NCBI RefSeq assembly: GCF_002939475.1 | Contig: NZ_PKFQ01000001.1 | Location: forward strand, 1,426,001-1,490,000 | DNA from: Streptomyces cinnamoneus | GTDB taxonomy: Bacteria; Actinomycetota; Actinomycetes; Streptomycetales; Streptomycetaceae | Direction: 5' to 3' | DNA: 64,000 nucleotides | Shown: in pieces, positions 9,299 through 18,550 of the stretch | Position numbering within the stretch: position 1 is the stretch's first letter | Layout: every line of letters starts with the position of its first letter | Notes under the pieces: generated by a model | The model's input: the letters and a program-made list of their open reading frames with translations, nothing else | What the model was told of the DNA's origin: nothing | Databases searched by the model: none | Position numbers and translations under genes: made by a program

Positions 9299-9982
9299 AT
9301 GAACCGAGTCCGGACAGCCCTGGCGGCCCTCGTCGTGGCCGCCTTCGCCCTGCCCCCCGCCGCCACGGCGACCGCCGCCCCGTCGGGCTCCGACGACTCC
9401 GACAGCTCGGGCTCCTCCATATCGAGCCGGGGCACGACGCAGCGCGGCCGCGAGATCACCTTCACGGTGACGACCAGTCAGTCCGTCCTGGACGACAACG
9501 GCGGCCGGCTGACGGTGGAGTCGCCCGCGTTCGCCAAGAAGCTCACCCTGAAGGCGAAGCGTTTCCGGGAGGGCAAGGACGGCTCGCTCTACACCCAGGT
9601 CGCGGGGATGGTCCTGTGTGACATCCAGCCGGGCACCTACCCGGTGGAGCTCAAGGCCGGCGACGACGAGCCGGAGGACACGGACGAGATGACGGTCGTC
9701 GCGGACATGGATCCCGGCAACCGCGACTTCTGCGACAGCCCCCGCAACTACGACGAGGTCGTCGACCGGACCAGCGAGACGGCCCCCGACGACGACTCCG
9801 ATGACGACGACACCACCATCGGACCCGGCGCCCTCGCGGCGGTCATCGCGGGCACGGCGGCCCTGGCGGCCGCCCTGGCCTCCGCGGCGACCTACCTTCT
9901 GACGCGCCGGCGCGGGCGCGGCGGTGACGGCGGCAGCGGTGACGGCGGCAAGGGCGAGACCCCGCAGGACCCCAAGCCCTGA
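9299..9982 (+). CDS. secreted, C-terminally membrane-anchored protein of unknown function
   Basis: The 227-residue product begins with a signal peptide (MNRVRTALAALVVAAFALPP, cleavage probably near the Ala-rich ATAA). It continues with a soluble domain of about 140 residues and an acidic Asp/Ser/Thr linker. A single hydrophobic helix (GALAAVIAGTAALAAALASA) and a basic RRRGRGG tail follow. This suggests an extracellular domain tethered to the membrane. No LPXTG-type sorting motif is visible. The fold of the extracellular part is not recognised. It runs toward the helicase gene on the other strand. Confidence 0.75.
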   Translation: MNRVRTALAALVVAAFALPPAATATAAPSGSDDSDSSGSSISSRGTTQRGREITFTVTTSQSVLDDNGGRLTVESPAFAKKLTLKAKRFREGKDGSLYTQVAGMVLCDIQPGTYPVELKAGDDEPEDTDEMTVVADMDPGNRDFCDSPRNYDEVVDRTSETAPDDDSDDDDTTIGPGALAAVIAGTAALAAALASAATYLLTRRRGRGGDGGSGDGGKGETPQDPKP

Positions 9983-10113
9983 GCCCGGCGCCCCGGGCCG
10001 CCCCGCCCCGGGGCCGGGCCCCGGCAGCAAGAACCCACCCGGGCCCACGGCCCCCGAGGAGCGCCCTCGCAGCGGGGCGCCCCTCATGTCGTCCGGGCGG
10101 CGGCGAGGCCTCC

Positions 10114-12936
10114 TCAGCCCACCGACGAGTACGCCACCACGCCCCGCAGCAGCCCCTCCACCGCCCGGCGCGCGTTCCGCGCGACCGGGCTGCTGGACGG
10201 AGCCGCCGCCGCGATCTGCCCCAGCACGTCGATCAGCTGCTTGGACCAGCGCACGAAGTCACCCGCGGGCATGTCGATCTCCCGCAGCACCTCGTCCAGG
10301 CCGTGTCCCGACGCCCAGCGGTACGCGGGCCAGGCGAAGCCCAGGTCGGGCTCCCGCTGGCCGACACCCTCCGCCTGGTTGATCTTGTGCTGCTCCTCCA
10401 GGGCGTCCAGCCGGCCCCAGATGCGGACCATCTTGCCGAGCGCCTCCTTGGCCGCCCCGGCGGGCAGCTTCGGCGGCATCGCGTCGTCGGCGGCACGGGC
10501 CTCGTACACCAGCGCCGAGGCGCAGGCCGCCAGCTCGGCGGGGCCCAGACCGTCCCACACCCCCTCACGCAGACACTCGGAGGCCAGCAGGTCCAGCTCG
10601 CCGTAGAGCCGTGCCAGCCGCCGGCCGTCCTCCGTGACCTCGTCACCGTGGAGATAGTCGAGGTCGGTCAGCAGGGCACAGATCCGGTCGAAGGTGCGGG
10701 CGATGGTGTTCGTACGCCCCTCGATGCGCCGCTCCAGCTGACGCGTGTCGCGCTGGAGGCGGTGGTAGCGCTCGGCCCAGCGCGCGTGGTCCTCACGCTC
10801 GTCACAGCCGTGACAGGGGTGGGAACGGATCGCGGCACGCAGCCGGGCGATCTCGGTGTCGTCGGCGGCGGCCGCACGGGACTTGCGGTGCCGGTCCGGC
10901 ACCAGGTGCCCGGCCTTCGTGCGCAGCGCGGACGCGAGGTCGCGACGGGACTGGGGGCTGCGCGGATTGAACGAGCGGGGGATGCGCATCCGCTCCAGCG
11001 GCTCCACCGGCACCGGGAAGTCGATCTCGGCCAGCCGCTTGACCTGCCGCTCGGCCGTGAGGACCAGCGGACGGGGCCCGTCGTGGTAGTCGAAGCCGCG
11101 ATGGCGGTCCGAACGGGCGGGCGCCACCCCCGGGTCCAGCACCAGCGCCAGCCCGGCGTACTTGCCCGTGGGCACGTGGATGACGTCACCGGGCTTGAGC
11201 CGCTCCAGCGCCGCCGCGGCCGCGGCCCGGCGCTGCGCCGCGCCCTGCTTGGCCAGCTCGGTCTCCCGGTCCTTCAGCTCGCGGCGCAGCCGGGCGTACT
11301 CGTCGAAGTCGCCGAGGTGGCACTCGATGGCCTCGCGGTAACCGGCCAGCCCCTCCTCGTTCTTCTGTACCTGCCGGGAGATGCCTACGACCGACTTGTC
11401 CGCCTGGAACTGGGCGAAGGAGGTCTCCAGCAGCTCCCGCGAGCGGTGCCGCCCGAACTGGGAGACCAGATTGACCGCCATGTTGTACGAGGGCTTGAAG
11501 CTGGAGCGCAGCGGGTACGTGCGCGTGCCGGCCAGGCCGGCGAGCGCGGCGGGGTCCATGCCGCGCTGCCACAGCACCACCGCGTGGCCCTCGACGTCGA
11601 TGCCGCGCCGCCCGGCACGACCGGTGAGCTGGGTGTACTCGCCGGGGGTGATGTCGGCGTGCTGCTCGCCGTTCCACTTCACGAGCTTCTCCAGCACGAC
11701 CGAGCGGGCGGGCATGTTGATGCCCAGCGCCAGCGTCTCGGTGGCGAAGACGGCCTTGACCAGGCCCTTGACGAACAGTTCCTCGACGACCTCCTTGAAG
11801 GTCGGCAGCATGCCCGCGTGGTGCGCGGCGATGCCGCGCTCCAGGCCCTCCAGCCACTCGAAGTAGCCCAGGACGTGGAGGTCCTCGTCGGGGATGGCGG
11901 CGGTGCGCTCCTCGACGATGGCGCGCACGCGCGCGCGGGCCTCGTCGTCGTTGAGCCGCAGGCCCGCGTAGAGGCACTGCTGGACGGCGGCCTCGCAGCC
12001 GGCGCGGCTGAAGATGAAGGTGATGGCGGGCAGCAGACCCTCGGCGTCGAGCCGCTCGATGACCTCGACCCGGCTGGGGGTCCAGATGCGGCTGCGCTGG
12101 CGGCGCTCGCGCTCGCGCTCGGCCTCGCGGACCATCTTGCCGCGGCGGCGCTCGCGCGGGTTGTAGGTGCGGCTGTTCTCCATGCGGGCCAGGCGCACCA
12201 GGTCCGGATTGACCTCGCGGCGGCTGCGGCCCCCGTCGGGCGTCGCCTTCTCCTCGAAGAGGTCGTACATCCGGCGGCCGGCCAGCACGTGCTGCCACAG
12301 GGGGACGGGCCGGTGCTCGGAGACGATCACCTCGGTGTCGCCCCGCACGGTGTCCAGCCAGTCGCCGAACTCCTCGGCGTTGGAGACGGTGGCCGACAGG
12401 GACACCAGGGTCACCGACTCGGGGAGGTGGATGATCACCTCCTCCCAGACGGCGCCGCGGAAGCGGTCGGAGAGGTAGTGCACCTCGTCCATGACCACGT
12501 GGCCCAGGCCGACGAGGGTCTGCGAGCCCGCGTAGAGCATGTTGCGCAGGACCTCGGTGGTCATCACGAGCACCGGGGCGTCGGCGTTGACGCTGTTGTC
12601 ACCGGTCAGCAGGCCGACCTTGGCGGCGCCGTAGCGCTTGACGAGATCGCTGTACTTCTGGTTCGACAGCGCCTTGATGGGCGTGGTGTAGAAGCACTTG
12701 CGCCCCTGGCTCAGGGCGAGGTGGACGGCGAACTCGCCCACGATGGTCTTTCCGGAGCCGGTCGGCGCCGCGACCAGCACCCCCTTGCCGGCTTCCAGGG
12801 CCCGGCATGCCTCTATCTGGAAGGGGTCCAGCTCGAAGTCGTACATCTCGCGGAAGGGGGCGAGTGCGGTGGCCTGCTCGGCGGCGCGCTGCCGTGCCAG
12901 GGCGTAGCGCTCAGCAGGGGACATGTCCTCGGTCAT
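10114..12936 (-). CDS. helY: HelY/Ski2-like DEAD/DEAH-box RNA helicase
   Basis: The protein has about 940 residues. Walker A is residues 57-64 (APTGSGKT). The DEVH box is residues 150-153. SLSAT is motif III and QLTGRAGRRGID is motif VI of Ski2/Mtr4-like helicases. The long C-terminal region fits the DSHCT/arch segment. Such enzymes unwind RNA with ATP in RNA processing or decay. MTEDMSPAERYALAR matches actinobacterial relatives, so ATG at 12936 is chosen; GTG at 12945 is possible. It is the last gene of the leftward tat block, as is helY beside tatC in mycobacteria. The open frame extends upstream without biological meaning. Confidence 0.9.
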   Translation of the reverse strand: MTEDMSPAERYALARQRAAEQATALAPFREMYDFELDPFQIEACRALEAGKGVLVAAPTGSGKTIVGEFAVHLALSQGRKCFYTTPIKALSNQKYSDLVKRYGAAKVGLLTGDNSVNADAPVLVMTTEVLRNMLYAGSQTLVGLGHVVMDEVHYLSDRFRGAVWEEVIIHLPESVTLVSLSATVSNAEEFGDWLDTVRGDTEVIVSEHRPVPLWQHVLAGRRMYDLFEEKATPDGGRSRREVNPDLVRLARMENSRTYNPRERRRGKMVREAERERERRQRSRIWTPSRVEVIERLDAEGLLPAITFIFSRAGCEAAVQQCLYAGLRLNDDEARARVRAIVEERTAAIPDEDLHVLGYFEWLEGLERGIAAHHAGMLPTFKEVVEELFVKGLVKAVFATETLALGINMPARSVVLEKLVKWNGEQHADITPGEYTQLTGRAGRRGIDVEGHAVVLWQRGMDPAALAGLAGTRTYPLRSSFKPSYNMAVNLVSQFGRHRSRELLETSFAQFQADKSVVGISRQVQKNEEGLAGYREAIECHLGDFDEYARLRRELKDRETELAKQGAAQRRAAAAAALERLKPGDVIHVPTGKYAGLALVLDPGVAPARSDRHRGFDYHDGPRPLVLTAERQVKRLAEIDFPVPVEPLERMRIPRSFNPRSPQSRRDLASALRTKAGHLVPDRHRKSRAAAADDTEIARLRAAIRSHPCHGCDEREDHARWAERYHRLQRDTRQLERRIEGRTNTIARTFDRICALLTDLDYLHGDEVTEDGRRLARLYGELDLLASECLREGVWDGLGPAELAACASALVYEARAADDAMPPKLPAGAAKEALGKMVRIWGRLDALEEQHKINQAEGVGQREPDLGFAWPAYRWASGHGLDEVLREIDMPAGDFVRWSKQLIDVLGQIAAAAPSSSPVARNARRAVEGLLRGVVAYSSVG

Positions 12937-12980
12937 CTTGCTCACGAGCCTACCGGGGACCTCTGACAGCCACCCGATCT

Positions 12981-13874
12981 TTATCGCGCTCCCAGGAGCC
13001 GCACGGCGCCGGGCACCGTCTCGGCCGTCAGGGGCAGGGGCCCCAGCGGCTCGCCATCCGCGTAGCCGGTGACGTCCTCGGCCTCCAGGGTCACCCTGGC
13101 GGCCCGGTGGGTGGTCACCGCCGGGTGGGACAGGTGGGTGCCCCGGTACACCTTCGGGAAGACGCGCAGCAGGGTGGAACGGCGGCAGGGACCCACGACC
13201 GTGATGTCGAAGAGCCCGTCGTCCGGCCGGGCGCCCGCGCAGATGCGCATGCCGCCGCCGTAGGAGGAGCTGTTGCCGACCGCGACCAGGGTGGCCTCGA
13301 TCCGCTGCTCGGGCCCGTCGTCGAACCGGACGCGGTAGGGGATGGGGCGCAGCGCGGCCAGCTCGGCGATCAGCGCGGCGTCGTAGCGCAGCCGTCCGGT
13401 GGGGAAGCGCATCCGGTTGCCGCGGTCGTTGACCCGCGAGTCGAAGCCGGAGGCCAGGACCGTGCCGAAGTACGTCTCCCCCACCCTGCCGAGGTCGACG
13501 GGCCGGCCGCCGTCGCCCTTGAGCTCCCGGGCGACGAGGCGGGCGGCGGCCTCCGGGGCGCGTACGGGCAGGCCGGTGGCGCGGGCGAAGTCGTTGCCGG
13601 TGCCGACGGCGATCACGCCGAGCGGGGTGAGGGTGCCGGCCACGGCCCGCAGGGCGAGCGAGACCATGCCGTCGCCGCCGACGGCCACCAGCGCGCCGGT
13701 CCCGGCGGCCACCGCCGCGCGCGCCCGGCGCAGCGCGTCCTCGGCGTCCTCGCCCAGCACGGTGCGCACGTGGAACCCGGCCTCGCGCAGCACCCGGGCC
13801 GCGGGCCGGGCGGCGTGGGCGCCGCGGCCGCGGCCCGCCGTGGGGTTGACGAATAACGTGATGTCGCAGGTCAC
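12981..13874 (-). CDS. diacylglycerol kinase-family lipid kinase
   Basis: The product has 297 residues. ITLFVNPTAGRGRG opens the catalytic domain, VGGDG (65-69) is the nucleotide-binding loop, and PLGVIAVGTGNDFAR is the conserved substrate/ATP motif of the DAGK_cat family. The C-terminal half is the beta-sandwich domain shared with YegS and DgkB. It probably phosphorylates diacylglycerol or a related lipid at the membrane. It lies between tatC and the helicase gene in the same direction, with a hairpin separating it from tatC. Confidence 0.88.
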   Translation of the reverse strand: MTCDITLFVNPTAGRGRGAHAARPAARVLREAGFHVRTVLGEDAEDALRRARAAVAAGTGALVAVGGDGMVSLALRAVAGTLTPLGVIAVGTGNDFARATGLPVRAPEAAARLVARELKGDGGRPVDLGRVGETYFGTVLASGFDSRVNDRGNRMRFPTGRLRYDAALIAELAALRPIPYRVRFDDGPEQRIEATLVAVGNSSSYGGGMRICAGARPDDGLFDITVVGPCRRSTLLRVFPKVYRGTHLSHPAVTTHRAARVTLEAEDVTGYADGEPLGPLPLTAETVPGAVRLLGAR

Positions 13875-13913
13875 GCCGGGACCCTACCGGTAGTCGGCGG
13901 CCGGGTACGACGA

Positions 13914-13938
13914 AGGGCGGCCGCTCGGCGGCCGCCCT
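13914..13938 (-). terminator. hairpin downstream of tatC
   Basis: AGGGCGGCCGC and its exact complement flank a 3-base loop. A second CCCGGCC/GGCCGGG hairpin (13945-13970) follows the tatC stop. There is no T-run, which is common for Streptomyces terminators. Confidence 0.45.
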
Positions 13939-13971
13939 CGGCATCCCGGCCCCCAAGGGGCGGCGGCCGGG

Positions 13972-14910
13972 TCAGGTCACGTCGTCGTAGCCGGCGCGGT
14001 GGTGGGCGCCCTGCTCGGACAGCGGGGGCAGCGGCTCGGAGTCGCCGAGGGGCTGGGGGGTGAGGTCCAGCGGGGCGGCCTCGTCGTCGGAGAGCAGCCG
14101 GTCGGGGTTCGCCTCACGCTTGCGCCGGTCGTTCAGCAGCGCGACGCCGACGGCGATGAAGTAGAGCACGATGATCGGGCCGGCCAGCAGGAACATCGAG
14201 AACGGGTCCACCGTCGGCGTGGCCACGGCCGAGAAGACCGTGACCGACATGATCATGCCGCGCCACCAGCCGAGCATCCTGCGGCCGCTGAGGACGCCAC
14301 CGAAGTTCAGCATCATCAGCAGCAGGGGCAGCTCGAAGGAGAGCCCGAAGACGACCACGAGGCGCGTGACGAGGTCGATGAGCTCGTCCAGCGGCAGGAG
14401 GTTGTCGACACCGCCCGGGGTGAACTCGATGAGGACCTTGGCGGCGGAGGGCAGGACCTTGTACGCGAAGAAGCCGCCCGCGGCGAAGAGCGGCACGCCG
14501 GCCGCGACGAAGCCCAGCGCGTACTTCTTCTCGGTCTTGTGCAGCCCGGGCGCGAGGAACGCCCACAGCTGGTAGAGCCACACCGGGCTCGCCAGCACCA
14601 GGCCGGAGACCAGGGACACCTTCACCATCAAGGTGAACGGTCCGACCAGTCCCGACATCGTGATGCTGGCGCACTGCTGCCGGCTGTCCTTGTTGGCCAG
14701 CTCGGCGAAGGAGATCTTGCAGCCGATCGCGTCCTGGATCGGGTGTTTGAAGACCTCGATGATGTCCCGGTAGTAGAAGGCGGCCACCACGGCGACGACG
14801 ACGATCGCGAGGACCGACTTCGCCAGCCGGTTGCGCAGCTCACGCAGGTGCTCCCCGAGCGGCATCCGCCCCTCGGGGTCCTTCTCCTTCTTGCGGGCAG
14901 ACTTGAGCAA
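13972..14910 (-). CDS. tatC: Sec-independent protein translocase TatC
   Basis: The protein has 312 residues and six predicted membrane helices. MPLGEHLRELRNRL near the N-terminus is the conserved TatC signature, and SFELPLLLMMLNFGGVLS with the following helices matches the family core. TatC binds twin-arginine signal peptides and forms the receptor complex in the cytoplasmic membrane. The extra cytoplasmic C-terminal tail of about 50 polar residues is usual for actinobacteria. It lies 63 bases downstream of tatA and is presumably co-transcribed with it. No tatB is seen in the window. Confidence 0.95.
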   Translation of the reverse strand: MLKSARKKEKDPEGRMPLGEHLRELRNRLAKSVLAIVVVAVVAAFYYRDIIEVFKHPIQDAIGCKISFAELANKDSRQQCASITMSGLVGPFTLMVKVSLVSGLVLASPVWLYQLWAFLAPGLHKTEKKYALGFVAAGVPLFAAGGFFAYKVLPSAAKVLIEFTPGGVDNLLPLDELIDLVTRLVVVFGLSFELPLLLMMLNFGGVLSGRRMLGWWRGMIMSVTVFSAVATPTVDPFSMFLLAGPIIVLYFIAVGVALLNDRRKREANPDRLLSDDEAAPLDLTPQPLGDSEPLPPLSEQGAHHRAGYDDVT

Positions 14911-14973
14911 CCCACGTCCCTATCTCGTGCGGCAGACGGTCGCCTTCGGGCGGCCGTCTCAGTCTGTCCTGGG

Positions 14974-15255
14974 TCAGCGCTGCGTCGTACGGTCGGTGGG
15001 CTCGCCCACCGGGCGGGAGGTGACGTCGCCGGGCGCGGCCTTGATGGTGCGCGGGCCCTGCTCGCCGGCGGGCGGGTCCGAGGGGGCCGCGGCGTTGTCC
15101 TGGCCGTCGGACTTCATCGCCTTGGCCTCGCTCTTGAGGATGCGGGCGGACTTGCCGAGGGAACGCGCCATGTCGGGAAGCTTCTTCGCCCCGAACAGCA
15201 GGACGACGACGACGAGGATGAGGATGATCTCGGGAGCTCCGAGCCGTCCGAACAT
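14974..15255 (-). CDS. tatA: Sec-independent protein translocase TatA
   Basis: From the ATG at 15255 the protein has 93 residues. One N-terminal membrane helix ([13 protein letters not shown]) is followed by the hinge and amphipathic helix [19 protein letters not shown], the TatA hallmark. A polar acidic tail completes it. TatA oligomers form the transport pathway for folded twin-arginine substrates together with TatC, encoded next. The longer open frame upstream of this ATG is not family sequence. Confidence 0.95.
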   Translation of the reverse strand: MFGRLGAPEIILILVVVVLLFGAKKLPDMARSLGKSARILKSEAKAMKSDGQDNAAAPSDPPAGEQGPRTIKAAPGDVTSRPVGEPTDRTTQR

Positions 15256-15478
15256 AAGCGTGTACCTTCTCACCGAAGCGGGATGGGGGTGGGGCCGGCG
15301 GCCGATCGGACAAATATCCATCAGCCGTACGCCAGCGATCGTAACGCGCAGGGGTGAACGCCGGGCAATCCCTGTGCATACTCCCGTCGCGGCCCTCCGC
15401 CTCGTCACCAGAGCCGCCTCGACCAGACTACCGTCCGCCCCGAAACCGCAGCAGGCCGCAGGCGTCCGCCCGGCCGGC

Positions 15479-15676
15479 TCAGCCCTCGCGCGGCAGCTGC
15501 GCGGCCAGCGGCGTCGCGGCCCGCTCCAGGTCCTCCGCGGCCCGGGTGATCCGCCGTGACGCCTCCGCCACCTCCCGGGACAGCCGGCGGACCTCGGCGA
15601 ACACCCGCACGGCGAGGATCCCCAGCACCGCGGTGCCACAGAAGCCGAGAGCGATGGCGAGCATGGGCCAGAACAT
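15479..15676 (-). CDS. small single-pass membrane protein
   Basis: The 65-residue product has one N-terminal membrane helix ([19 protein letters not shown]). A charged amphipathic helix follows ([20 protein letters not shown]) that resembles the coiled region of DUF948-like proteins. It lies between tatA and the zinc-ribbon gene in the same direction. It recurs at this place in Streptomyces as far as I recall. Function unknown. Confidence 0.7.
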   Translation of the reverse strand: MFWPMLAIALGFCGTAVLGILAVRVFAEVRRLSREVAEASRRITRAAEDLERAATPLAAQLPREG

Positions 15677-15750
15677 GGGACGAGCCTATCGACGGGGAGG
15701 GAAATGCACGGGAATGACCAAAATGTCGCGTTCGATCGGCGGAGCGGACC

Positions 15751-15999
15751 TCAGGCGGTGATGTGCAGCCGCAGGGTCCGCACTCCCCCGCCGGTCAGCA
15801 GCTCCACGATCCGCTCCCCCGCCGGCTTGCGGACGGCGGAGCCGCAGTCGGGGCAGGTGAAGGAGTAGAAGGTCGTGCGGTCGCTGGCACCGATGGCCAG
15901 CCGCAGCGCCCCCGCGGCCAGCTCGAAACGGCCCCGGCAGTCGGGGCACGCGGCCTTGAAGACCGCGGCCGCCACGGCCGTCACCGACGTCTGCGTCAT
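15751..15999 (-). CDS. small zinc-ribbon protein
   Basis: This 82-residue protein has two CPDC motifs (KAACPDCRGRF and SFTCPDCGSAV) about 31 residues apart. They would bind one zinc ion in a four-cysteine ribbon. It begins 37 bases after pafC in the same direction. The ribbon suggests nucleic-acid or protein contact, but no specific role can be stated. Codon use matches its neighbours. Confidence 0.75.
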   Translation of the reverse strand: MTQTSVTAVAAAVFKAACPDCRGRFELAAGALRLAIGASDRTTFYSFTCPDCGSAVRKPAGERIVELLTGGGVRTLRLHITA

Positions 16000-16036
16000 C
16001 CCCGGCGCCCCTCTCCCCGCCCCGCTCCCGTGCCCT

Positions 16037-16999
16037 TCACTCGCCGTACGCCGCCAGCGCCTCGCGCGCCGCCTCCCGCGCGCTGTCGGCCAGCTCCGGC
16101 GGGGAGACGATCCGCCCGTCCCGGCCCAGACGCAGCGCCAGCCGGCGCAGCGACGCCGGGTCGGGCGTGCGCAGCGTGATCCTCAAGGCCCCCTCGGGCA
16201 GCTCCTCGGCGCTGTCGTGCGGGTAGTACTCGGCGACCCAGCGGCCGCCGGGGCCCACCTCGATGACGACCTCGGGGTCCTCCACGGCGGGCTGCACCAG
16301 CCCCTCGGACAGGTCCCGCAGCTCCACGCGCGGCGGGTCGCAGGGCTCGTCCAGCAGCCGGATCTCGGCCACCCGGTCCAGGCGGAAGGTCCGCCGGGCC
16401 TCGGAGAGCCGGCACCAGGCCTCCATGTAGGTGTGGCCGACGGCGAACAACCGGATCGGGTCGACCTCCCGCTCGGTCAGCTCGTCGCGGGCCGGGGAGT
16501 AGTACCGCAGCCAGACCCGGCGCCGCTCGGCGATGGCCCGGTCCACGTCGGCGAAGACGCCGCCCTCGGACTCGAAGCTGACCGACAGCCGGGAGCTGGC
16601 CTCGGCCGCCTCCCCGGCCGCGGCCTCGATCTTCGCGGTGGCGCGCACCAGCGCCTGCCGGTCGCTCTCGCGCAGCCCCGGCAGGGTCGCCACGGCACGG
16701 GCCGCCACCAGCAGGGCGGTGGCCTCGTCGGCGGCCAGCCGCAGCGGCTCGCCCGTGCTGGTGGACGACGCGTCGGGGTTGTGCCACCAGATGCGGTCGC
16801 CGTCGGTGTCGATGTCCAGCAGGTCACCGCCCCGGAAGCTGGTGCCGCACATCGGCAGCACGTCGAGGTCGCCGATCAGCTCGTCCTCGGTGATCCCGAA
16901 GGCACGGGCCACGTCGGCCACCCGGGCACCGGGCCTCTCCCGCAGGTAGGTGACCAGCGACAGCATCCGCCGGGTCTGGTCAATGGCGTTGCCTGCCAT
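16037..16999 (-). CDS. pafC: WYL-domain transcriptional activator PafC
   Basis: The 320-residue protein has an N-terminal winged helix (RMLSLVTYLRERPGARVADV) and a central WYL domain with RRVWLRYYSPARDEL and TYMEAWCRLSEARRTFRLDR. A C-terminal WCX extension follows. PafB and PafC form a heterodimer that activates many LexA-independent DNA-damage genes in mycobacteria, with the WYL domains sensing a nucleic-acid ligand. It is 22 bases downstream of pafB, so the two are co-transcribed. Order and direction match pafA-pafB-pafC-tatA in M. tuberculosis. Confidence 0.93.
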   Translation of the reverse strand: MAGNAIDQTRRMLSLVTYLRERPGARVADVARAFGITEDELIGDLDVLPMCGTSFRGGDLLDIDTDGDRIWWHNPDASSTSTGEPLRLAADEATALLVAARAVATLPGLRESDRQALVRATAKIEAAAGEAAEASSRLSVSFESEGGVFADVDRAIAERRRVWLRYYSPARDELTEREVDPIRLFAVGHTYMEAWCRLSEARRTFRLDRVAEIRLLDEPCDPPRVELRDLSEGLVQPAVEDPEVVIEVGPGGRWVAEYYPHDSAEELPEGALRITLRTPDPASLRRLALRLGRDGRIVSPPELADSAREAAREALAAYGE

Positions 17000-17021
17000 C
17001 AGAAGTCGACTCCCGTTCCTC

Positions 17022-17996
17022 TCAGCCCTTGGCGACGGCGCGCAGCCGGTCGACGACGTCGGCCCGCAGCTCGGCGGGCCCGAGCACGATCACGTCCGGA
17101 CCGAACTCCACCAGCCAGGCGTCCAGCCCGTGCCCGTACGGAATCTCCAGCTCGTCCCAGCCGTCACCGAGCTCGCGCGAGGACAGGGCCCGGGCGCGCA
17201 GCGGATAGCCGTGGCCCGTGCGCACCCTGATGCGGGCGGTGCCGGTGGCGGTCTCGCCCGCCCAGCTCTCGACCGTCTCGCGCACGGTGACGTGGTCGGG
17301 GACGGGCGCGGTGAAGGCCAGCGCCCGGGAGCGCACCTTGCCGGTGATCCGGGAGAGCCTGAAGACCCGCTCGGCCTGCCGGTCGCGGTCCCAGCCCGCC
17401 AGGTACCAGTGGCCGCGCCAGCACTCCAGGGCCCAGGGCTCGACCCGGCGCTGCTCGGGGTGGGCGGCGCTGGCCTTGCGGTAGTCGAAGACGACGGGCC
17501 GCCGGTCACGGGCGGCGAGCATCAGCGGCTCGAACGCGGCCTCGTGGACCGGGATGCGCGTCTCCAGGGCACTGGTCGCGCCGTAGGGGTCCTCGGCCAG
17601 CGGCATCCCGGCGGCGCGCAGCTTCTGCAGCGCCCCGCTGGCGGCGCCGGCGAGCCGGGCCTGCTGCCAGACCTTGGCGGCGAGGCCGAGGGCGGCGGCC
17701 TCCTCGACGTCGAGGGTGATGGGAGGCAGGCGGTTGCTGTCACGGCGGGCGAGGTAGCCGGTCTCGCCGTCGACGCCCTCGACGGTCTCGATGATCAGGC
17801 CCAGCTCGCGCAGGTCTTCCTTGTCCCGCTCGAACATCCGGTTGAAGGCGTCGTCCTTCCCCGGCTCGCCTCCGGCCGTCGCGGCCTCGATGTAGGCCTC
17901 GATGGAGGCGCGCAACTCCCCCTTGGTGAGCGGCCGACGCGTGCTCAGCAGGCACAGCGCCAGGTTCATCAGCCGCTCGGCCTTGGCAATCGCCAT
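17022..17996 (-). CDS. pafB: WYL-domain transcriptional activator PafB
   Basis: From the ATG at 17996 (preceded by GAGAGGG) the protein has 324 residues. The opening MAIAKAERLMNLALCLLSTR and the HTH region that follows are typical of PafB. The WYL domain covers about residues 145-215 (RRPVVFDYRK and CWRGHWYLAGWDRDRQAERV), and a WCX domain ends the protein. It should pair with PafC to activate DNA-damage repair genes. The name follows gene order, since the two paralogues are similar in architecture. Confidence 0.93.
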   Translation of the reverse strand: MAIAKAERLMNLALCLLSTRRPLTKGELRASIEAYIEAATAGGEPGKDDAFNRMFERDKEDLRELGLIIETVEGVDGETGYLARRDSNRLPPITLDVEEAAALGLAAKVWQQARLAGAASGALQKLRAAGMPLAEDPYGATSALETRIPVHEAAFEPLMLAARDRRPVVFDYRKASAAHPEQRRVEPWALECWRGHWYLAGWDRDRQAERVFRLSRITGKVRSRALAFTAPVPDHVTVRETVESWAGETATGTARIRVRTGHGYPLRARALSSRELGDGWDELEIPYGHGLDAWLVEFGPDVIVLGPAELRADVVDRLRAVAKG

Positions 17997-18059
17997 CGAC
18001 GCCCTCTCTACTTGTGCTCTCAACCGATGACCGTACCGCTCGCCGGTCGTACGACAAAA

Positions 18060-18096
18060 GCCGAGGGCCCGTGCCAGGCAGGCACGGGCCCTCGGC
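18060..18096 (-). terminator. intrinsic terminator after the cytoplasmic FKBP gene
   Basis: A perfect 16-base stem (GCCGAGGGCCCGTGCC and complement) encloses a 5-base loop. On the minus strand it is followed by TTTTG, giving a proper U-run. It separates the FKBP gene from pafB. Confidence 0.85.
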
Positions 18097-18113
18097 CTTC
18101 GATCACCCGGGGC

Positions 18114-18485
18114 TCAGACGCCCATCAGGTCGCAAACGAAGATCAGCGTCTCGCCCGGCGCGATGCGGGGGCCACGGCCGCTGTCGCCGTAGGCGAGGTG
18201 GGCCGGGATGACCAGCTTGCGGCGACCGCCGACCTTCATGCCCTCCAGGCCCCGCTCCCAGCCCTCGATGACGTGGCCGGCGCCCAGCGGGAACTCGAGC
18301 GGCGTGCCGCGGTTCCAGCTCGCGTCGAACTCCTCACCGGTGGAGAAGGCCACGCCGACGTAGTGGACCTTGACCATGTCGCCGCGCTTGGCGGCCGGGC
18401 CGTCGCCCTCCCAGATGTCGGTGATCTCCAGGTCGGCGGGCGCCGGGCCCTCCGGGAAGTCGATCTCCGGCTTATCGATGCTCAC
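18114..18485 (-). CDS. FKBP-type peptidyl-prolyl isomerase (cytoplasmic)
   Basis: The GTG at 18485 is preceded by a TAGGAGC ribosome site, giving 123 residues. The FKBP core is intact: VKVHYVGVAFSTGEEFDASW, EGWERGLEGMKVGGRR, IPAHLAYGD and LIFVCDLMGV. It lacks a signal peptide and so should act in the cytoplasm, accelerating proline isomerisation during folding. It lies downstream of the FKBP lipoprotein gene, separated by 65 bases, and is probably co-transcribed with it. Confidence 0.93.
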   Translation of the reverse strand: MSIDKPEIDFPEGPAPADLEITDIWEGDGPAAKRGDMVKVHYVGVAFSTGEEFDASWNRGTPLEFPLGAGHVIEGWERGLEGMKVGGRRKLVIPAHLAYGDSGRGPRIAPGETLIFVCDLMGV

Positions 18486-18550
18486 GAACGTGCTCCTACG
18501 AACGGAATGTGATGACAACCGTGCAATTCTGGCAGACCGCGACCAGCGGA

